From Lachnospiraceae bacterium (lineage in GTDB: Bacteria; Bacillota; Clostridia; Lachnospirales; Lachnospiraceae), in assembly GCA_009774585.1 (NCBI GenBank), contig VSOA01000001.1, positions 1 to 64,000 of the forward strand: a stretch of 64,000 nt of DNA. The letters run 5' to 3'. The notes under the pieces were generated by a model. That model did no database searches and was not told the DNA's origin. It saw only the letters and a program-made list of their open reading frames with translations. Shown one piece after another: positions 59,971 to 64,000 of the stretch. Positions within the stretch are counted from its first letter, which is position 1, and every line of letters starts with the position of its first letter. The position numbers were made by a program, and so were the translations under genes.

Positions 59971-60882
59971 CTATCTTGCGGTGGTATCAAGCCAGTCAAG
60001 TATAAAACGTACTCTTTCTTCCGTTAGTGCGTGACCGCCGGTATAGCGCTTGTGCTGCAGGTTTTGTGCGGCATCAAGCGCCAGATAGGCAGGACTGGCT
60101 TTCTCGACGATGTATGAAGCATCCTTTGAATATTGATCGTCTTCGGCGGAAACAATGAGCAGATGCCTTGGAGCAATACAAGATACCAGATCGTCAATGT
60201 CATATTTACCATGGAAGTTCGGAATGACGCTTGCCATTTCTATTCCTACATTATTTTGAATACGGTTTTCATAGGTACATGCGCTGCCGCTCGCACAACT
60301 GAAAGCGATTCGCTCGTCTAACGCAGAAAGAAACAGGACCGTATTACCTCCATAGGAGTGCCCGAGAGTGCCGATTTTCTTTTGATTGACATAAGGGAGG
60401 GAGGAAAGTAATGTGATTCCGCACATGGCGTCCTCCAGTACTTTCTTCATCAGATAGTTTCCGCTTACAATTCGATAACACATTTCATTAAAATGCTGCC
60501 AGAAATCAAATCCTTCCACAAACGGGTCTTTACGTCTTGTCTCAAAACATATGGAGTCAGGAGCCAGAACAACAAATCCTTTCCTGACCAGTGCCGGACC
60601 GAATGCCTGTAAAGGATCTCCGGCAAGCCCACAGACTTCGCTTTTCCCCAAATGATGTTCTCTGTTATGCTGATGATTGATGAGGATGGCCGGATGCTCG
60701 GTAAGTGTTTCCGGAAGCAGCAGAAAAGCGCTGACATTGTCCCCGTGAGAGGGATACTCGATGAGCAGCCGGGTATAGCCGTCTTCCTTAGAGGAATCTA
60801 ATATTTTATAAGTGACACATGCCCCGGCATCAGGGGCGACGACACCGATTGCTTCGGTTATCGCATTTCGCAACTGCTGCAT
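59971..60882 (-). CDS. Alpha/beta hydrolase (dienelactone hydrolase/acetyl-esterase type)
   Basis: A 303-aa cytosolic serine hydrolase. The triad is visible: nucleophile Ser in GTLGHSYGGNTV (about residue 175), Asp in SAEDDQYSKD (about 247) and His in YTGGHALTEER (about 283). The N-terminal half contains HQHNREHHLGKSE, typical of abhydrolase_7/acetyl-xylan-esterase-like proteins. Substrate unknown; deacetylation of a sugar or xenobiotic ester is possible. AAAGGA is 9 bases before ATG. Convergent with the SpoIID-like gene, 25 bases apart, with no clear terminator between. Confidence 0.83.
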   Translation of the reverse strand: MQQLRNAITEAIGVVAPDAGACVTYKILDSSKEDGYTRLLIEYPSHGDNVSAFLLLPETLTEHPAILINHQHNREHHLGKSEVCGLAGDPLQAFGPALVRKGFVVLAPDSICFETRRKDPFVEGFDFWQHFNEMCYRIVSGNYLMKKVLEDAMCGITLLSSLPYVNQKKIGTLGHSYGGNTVLFLSALDERIAFSCASGSACTYENRIQNNVGIEMASVIPNFHGKYDIDDLVSCIAPRHLLIVSAEDDQYSKDASYIVEKASPAYLALDAAQNLQHKRYTGGHALTEERVRFILDWLDTTAR

Positions 60883-60925
60883 AGATGATCATCCTTTCCT
60901 ATTCTGATATCTGCCAATTACGCAA

Positions 60926-60955
60926 ATTATAACACGTCAATAAACAACACTACAA
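60926..60955 (-). promoter_or_regulatory. Extended -10 promoter for the hydrolase gene
   Basis: On the minus strand TGTTATAAT (extended -10; TATAAT at 60931-60926), with a weak -35 TTGTAG (60955-60950) at 18 bases. About 45 bases upstream of the ATG. Confidence 0.5.
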
Positions 60956-61060
60956 CAATAAAGATTGAGGAAATAGAACAATTTGCAGCAGGTCTGTAGA
61001 AATGCCCAATCATATGGAGCCGATATGATGAAGCTGATGGAAACTAATTGGCAAAAAATC

Positions 61061-61089
61061 TTGACATATAATTAAATATATGTTTAAAT
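61061..61089 (+). promoter_or_regulatory. Promoter and ArsR-type operator for the metal ATPase operon
   Basis: TTGACA (61061-61066), a 17-base spacer, and TTAAAT (61084-61089). An inverted repeat ACATATA-N6-TATATGT (61064-61083) overlaps the -35 box and fills the spacer, the usual site for an ArsR/CadC-type repressor. An ArsR-type gene lies at 63809. Confidence 0.6.
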
Positions 61090-61147
61090 GTTCATGTAAA
61101 AACTTTAACGAATTCAAATAACGAACAAGATGGAAGGATGATAAATT

Positions 61148-63025
61148 ATGACAAAGAAACAAAAAAAGGTATTGATTCGCATTATCATATCTGCGGTATT
61201 GGTCATCGGGCTGCAATTTATTCCGGTGGAAAATCCGTATATCAGGCTGGCATTATTCATGGCGCCGTATCTGATTATCGGATATGATATTTTGAAAAAG
61301 GCATTCTTGGGAATCGTGCATGGTAAAGTATTCGATGAGAATTTTCTGATGGCAGTTGCCACTGTGGGCGCCATTGCACTGGGAGAATATCTCGAGGGAA
61401 CGGCGGTTATGCTGTTTTATCAGATAGGGGAGCTTTTCCAAAGTTATGCTGTGGGTAAGAGTCGCAAGAATATTACTGCGCTGATGGATATCCGCCCCGA
61501 TTATGCCAACGTGGAACAGGATGGGGAACTTGTACAGATAGACCCGGATGATGTCAATGTTGGAACGATCATTGTTGTACAGCCGGGAGAGAAGATTCCC
61601 ATTGACGGTATCGTTGTGGAAGGTACTTCCTCCCTGAATACGAGTGCGCTGACCGGAGAGAGCCTTCCGAGGGAGACGGCAGTGGGTGATGAAGTCATCA
61701 GCGGCTGTGTCAACATGTCAGGGGTGCTTCGCATTAGGACGACTAAGGAATTTGGGGAATCTACGGTATCCAAGATACTTGACTTGATGGAAAATTCCAG
61801 CATGAAAAAGTCTAAATCGGAGAATTTTATCACCCGGTTTGCCAGATATTATACGCCGGCAGTCTGTATCGGGGCACTGGCACTGGCAGTTCTGCCGCCG
61901 GTGATTAATTTAATCGTAGGTAATCCTGCGAGTTGGCCGCAATGGATCATCAGAGCGCTTACAACGCTTGTAATCAGTTGTCCGTGCGCGCTGGTTATAT
62001 CTATACCGCTAAGCTTTTTCGGCGGAATCGGAGGAGCGTCGGCAAAAGGAATCCTTGTCAAGGGTTCTAATTATTTGGAGGCGCTTTCGCAGACGACATA
62101 TGTGGTATGCGATAAGACGGGTACTTTGACGAAAGGTGTGTTCGAAGTGACGGATATAGAGCCGGCTGAAGGTTTTTCTAAGGAGGAACTGCTTGAACTG
62201 GCGGCGTATACGGAGCATTATTCTAACCATCCGATTAGTAAGAGTCTCAAAGAAGCGTATGGAAAAGAAATTGACGCTTCCAAAATCAGTGGTGTGGAAG
62301 AGATTGGCGGACATGGTGTGGCGGCAACAGTGGATGGAAGAAAGACGGCAGCCGGCAATGTGAAGTTGATGAAGCGGTTAAATATTGCCTGTCGGACGCC
62401 GGAAAAGACCGGCACACAAGTGCATGTAACAGTTGATGGAGAGTATGCGGGCTATATCCTTATATCTGATGTGGTGAAACCTAACGCAAGGGCAGCCGTT
62501 GCAGGTTTGAAGGCAGCAGGTGTCAAACAAGTAGTTATGTTAACTGGAGACGCCAAAAATGTTGCCGAGTCGGTGGCGGAAGAAATTGGTGTGGACGTGG
62601 TGAAAAGCGAACTTCTTCCGGCGGATAAAGTGACTGAAGTGGAGAAGATGTTAGAGTCAAAAGGAAAGAAAGAGAAGCTTGCCTTTGTCGGAGACGGAAT
62701 CAATGATGCACCGGTACTTTCCAGAGTGGATTTAGGAATCGCCATGGGTGCGCTGGGCGCGGACGCGGCGATTGAGGCGGCAGATATTGTACTGATGGAC
62801 GATAATCCGGAGAAGATTGCGACGGCAATCGGCATTTCCAGAAAAACACTCCGTATTGTATATCAGAATATTGTGTTTGCACTGGCAGTTAAGTTTATCT
62901 GTCTGGCATTGGGAGCTGTCGGAACGCTCAATATGTGGTGGGCGATTTTTGCAGATGTCGGCGTGATGATCATTGCTGTGTTAAATGCAACGAGAGCGCT
63001 CCGGTTTCGCGAGATTGCAAGGTGA
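61148..63025 (+). CDS. P1B-type heavy-metal-transporting ATPase (Zn/Cd/Pb type)
   Basis: A 625-aa metal efflux pump. It has eight predicted TM helices, with actuator motif LTGESLP, the transmembrane metal site SCPCALV (about residues 278-280), and phosphorylation Asp322 in CDKTGTLTKG. The conserved HP pair is in HYSNHPI, and the hinge GDGINDAP is present. CPC plus the Lys in the last helix region (AVKFICLALG) fits the P1B-2 Zn/Cd/Pb group. The N-terminal metal-binding HMA domain present in many CadA/ZntA proteins is absent. An ArsR-like operator precedes it. Confidence 0.93.
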   Translation: MTKKQKKVLIRIIISAVLVIGLQFIPVENPYIRLALFMAPYLIIGYDILKKAFLGIVHGKVFDENFLMAVATVGAIALGEYLEGTAVMLFYQIGELFQSYAVGKSRKNITALMDIRPDYANVEQDGELVQIDPDDVNVGTIIVVQPGEKIPIDGIVVEGTSSLNTSALTGESLPRETAVGDEVISGCVNMSGVLRIRTTKEFGESTVSKILDLMENSSMKKSKSENFITRFARYYTPAVCIGALALAVLPPVINLIVGNPASWPQWIIRALTTLVISCPCALVISIPLSFFGGIGGASAKGILVKGSNYLEALSQTTYVVCDKTGTLTKGVFEVTDIEPAEGFSKEELLELAAYTEHYSNHPISKSLKEAYGKEIDASKISGVEEIGGHGVAATVDGRKTAAGNVKLMKRLNIACRTPEKTGTQVHVTVDGEYAGYILISDVVKPNARAAVAGLKAAGVKQVVMLTGDAKNVAESVAEEIGVDVVKSELLPADKVTEVEKMLESKGKKEKLAFVGDGINDAPVLSRVDLGIAMGALGADAAIEAADIVLMDDNPEKIATAIGISRKTLRIVYQNIVFALAVKFICLALGAVGTLNMWWAIFADVGVMIIAVLNATRALRFREIAR

Positions 63026-63041
63026 TAAGGAGGCTGCCAAT

Positions 63042-63149
63042 ATGATTTTCAGCAAATATGCTGCACAGGATGGACAAATCACTGTAGAGAGAAAGGAAGA
63101 GATATGTTCTGGGATAAGATATCGGGTGTTTATGATTTATTTGAAATGA
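63042..63149 (+). CDS. Possible 35-aa leader/coupling ORF
   Basis: Starts with ATG behind a consensus AAGGAGG (63027-63033, 8 bases away) just after the ATPase stop, and reads MIFSKYAAQDGQITVE... to a stop at 63149. It overlaps the methyltransferase start at 63104 in another frame by 46 bases, so its translation could expose or couple the next start. No similarity recognised; it may be chance. Confidence 0.3.
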   Translation: MIFSKYAAQDGQITVERKEEICSGIRYRVFMIYLK

Positions 63150-63703
63150 TATATAATGGAAAAGTATATAGAAATCTTGGCAGGGAAATAGCCGAAGAAA
63201 TCGGGCATGATGATATTGTGCTGGAGTGTGCCTGCGGTACGGGAGCAATTAGTAAGTGGATTGCACCAAAATGCAGATATTTGATCGCAACGGATCTGTC
63301 TGACAAGATGTTACAACAGACTGCCGGAAAATGTCGGAAATATCATAATGTCAAAATAAGGCGAGCCGATGTTACCTGGTTAAAATGCCGTGACAACAGA
63401 TTTGACAAGGTTGTGGCAGGAAACGTGATCCATTTGCTGGATGACCCGTATGCGGCGGTCAAAGAGATGGATAGAGTCTGCAAAAAGGGTGGTAAAATCA
63501 TTATTCCGACTTATATTAATGCGTCTGCAGGAACGAATCAACTGGTGTTGCGGATGCTCGCATTGGTGGGAGTTACTTTTAAGCGGCAGTTTGATATGGA
63601 GTCTTATCGCAAGTTTTTTGAGGCGGCAGGGTATGAAAAAGTTGATTATGATATGATTGACGGCAGAATGCCTTGCGCGGTGGCAGTGATCACAAAACAG
63701 TGA
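63104..63703 (+). CDS. Class I SAM-dependent methyltransferase
   Basis: A 199-aa UbiE/Methyltransf_11-type enzyme. The SAM-binding motif I is LECACGTGAIS (about residues 45-55), followed by motif II ATDLSDKML, and a post-I region RRADVTWL. FDKVVAGNVIHLLDDP precedes motif III. Starts MFWDKISGVYDLFE, as in small Firmicutes methyltransferases. Substrate unknown; position between the metal ATPase and an ArsR-type regulator suggests a metal(loid)-linked role, but no arsenite methyltransferase cysteine pattern is seen. RBS AAAGGA 6 bases upstream. Confidence 0.85.
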   Translation: MFWDKISGVYDLFEMIYNGKVYRNLGREIAEEIGHDDIVLECACGTGAISKWIAPKCRYLIATDLSDKMLQQTAGKCRKYHNVKIRRADVTWLKCRDNRFDKVVAGNVIHLLDDPYAAVKEMDRVCKKGGKIIIPTYINASAGTNQLVLRMLALVGVTFKRQFDMESYRKFFEAAGYEKVDYDMIDGRMPCAVAVITKQ

Positions 63704-63808
63704 TATCTTTATGTGATAGGAAACCACGACAGCGTGAATCATTTAAGGGGAATGCGAAGTGCAGTGTGAAAAGGAGTGCGAAATCCTTAGAAGGGAGAAA
63801 CGGACCGA

Positions 63809-64000
63809 ATGGTTGACATAAAATTACCACATCATCATAGTCAAAATATTGACAAGCTATTGTCCAAGCTTCCAAGTGTTGACGAGTGCATACAAGTGGC
63901 GGAAATATTCAAACAGATCAGCGACGGGACAAGGCTGAGGATCTTGTGGCTTCTGTGCCACTGTGAAGAATGTGTCAGCAATATTGCCGCTGCCATGGAC
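63809..64000 (+). CDS. ArsR/SmtB-family metalloregulator, 3' end outside window
   Basis: The first 64 residues of an ArsR-type repressor: MVDIKLPHHHSQNIDKLL, then VAEIFKQISDGTRLRILWLLCHCEECVSNIAAAMD. The last stretch is the winged-helix region around the alpha-3 metal-binding helix, where a CxC...C pattern (LCHCEECV) resembles the CVCD site of CadC/ArsR. Three N-terminal histidines may be an extra metal site. The frame is open at the window end. AAGGGAG lies upstream. It is the likely repressor acting at 61064-61083. Confidence 0.85.
   Translation, partial: MVDIKLPHHHSQNIDKLLSKLPSVDECIQVAEIFKQISDGTRLRILWLLCHCEECVSNIAAAMD

Noticed and set aside
1..64000. CRISPR arrays, tRNA/rRNA genes, prophage or IS elements
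   Set aside because: No regularly spaced repeats with spacers, no transposase, integrase or phage structural proteins, and no cloverleaf or rRNA sequence noticed by eye.

Overview
The window looks like chromosome of an anaerobic, spore-forming gut Clostridium of the Lachnospiraceae type. Four things support this: moderate GC with mostly strong Shine-Dalgarno sites; a CIRCE heat-shock operator; a Gram-positive carbohydrate-utilisation locus built from an AraC sensor, LplB/YtcP-type permeases, a large lipoprotein binding protein and cytosolic glycosidases; and two large-protein families (DUF5716/DUF5717, named from memory) that I associate with Lachnospiraceae. The species cannot be told. No rRNA, tRNA, CRISPR array, insertion sequence or prophage was seen, and no gene-free stretch exceeds 300 bases.

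Layout. 1-9 kb is housekeeping: thyA (5' truncated by the window edge), dihydrofolate reductase, a soluble hybrid histidine kinase, ilvE, a PHP phosphoesterase, a PpiC foldase lipoprotein, and htpG behind a perfect CIRCE element. At 9.2-11.4 kb is a lipoprotein GH51 arabinofuranosidase. At 11.5-12.8 kb (minus strand) is a SpoIID-like/peptidoglycan-binding protein without a signal peptide, behind a SigK-like promoter. From 12.9 to 19.9 kb runs a four-gene operon of unknown function: a 1187-aa Ig-like/helical-repeat protein, an Hsp70/actin-like protein, a helical-repeat protein and a two-TM coiled-coil protein. This is the best candidate for an undescribed system. Then come purF (structured leader), a DUF3795 protein, a truncated GNAT remnant and purB.

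23.8-31.6 kb is a cell-envelope region. An FG-GAP surface protein, an OmpR-type regulator, a sensor kinase and a membrane-anchored protein form one overlapping operon. It is followed by six 11-bp-phased TGATG repeats in front of an amidase-polysaccharide deacetylase fusion, and then by an RsiV-like membrane protein and a LysM protein. 31.7-50.9 kb is a glycan-utilisation locus: GH43, GH95, AraC sensor-regulator, two ABC permeases, binding protein, a second GH95, GH2 and GH31, ending with a translationally coupled double-thioredoxin/CcdA-like protein. The enzyme set fits side-chain removal from a fucosylated, galactosylated, xylosylated glycan such as fucogalactoxyloglucan, with oligosaccharides imported first. 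51-54 kb (minus) holds a fucose mutarotase, an aldo/keto reductase and a zinc alcohol dehydrogenase, divergent from an AraC regulator, and probably handles the released sugar.

55-64 kb carries a CDF metal transporter, a secreted DUF5722-like putative glycosidase flanked by palindromic repeats, a second larger SpoIID-like protein with two LysM domains and again a SigK-like promoter, an alpha/beta hydrolase, and a metal-resistance group (P1B ATPase, SAM methyltransferase and an ArsR-type regulator cut by the window end).
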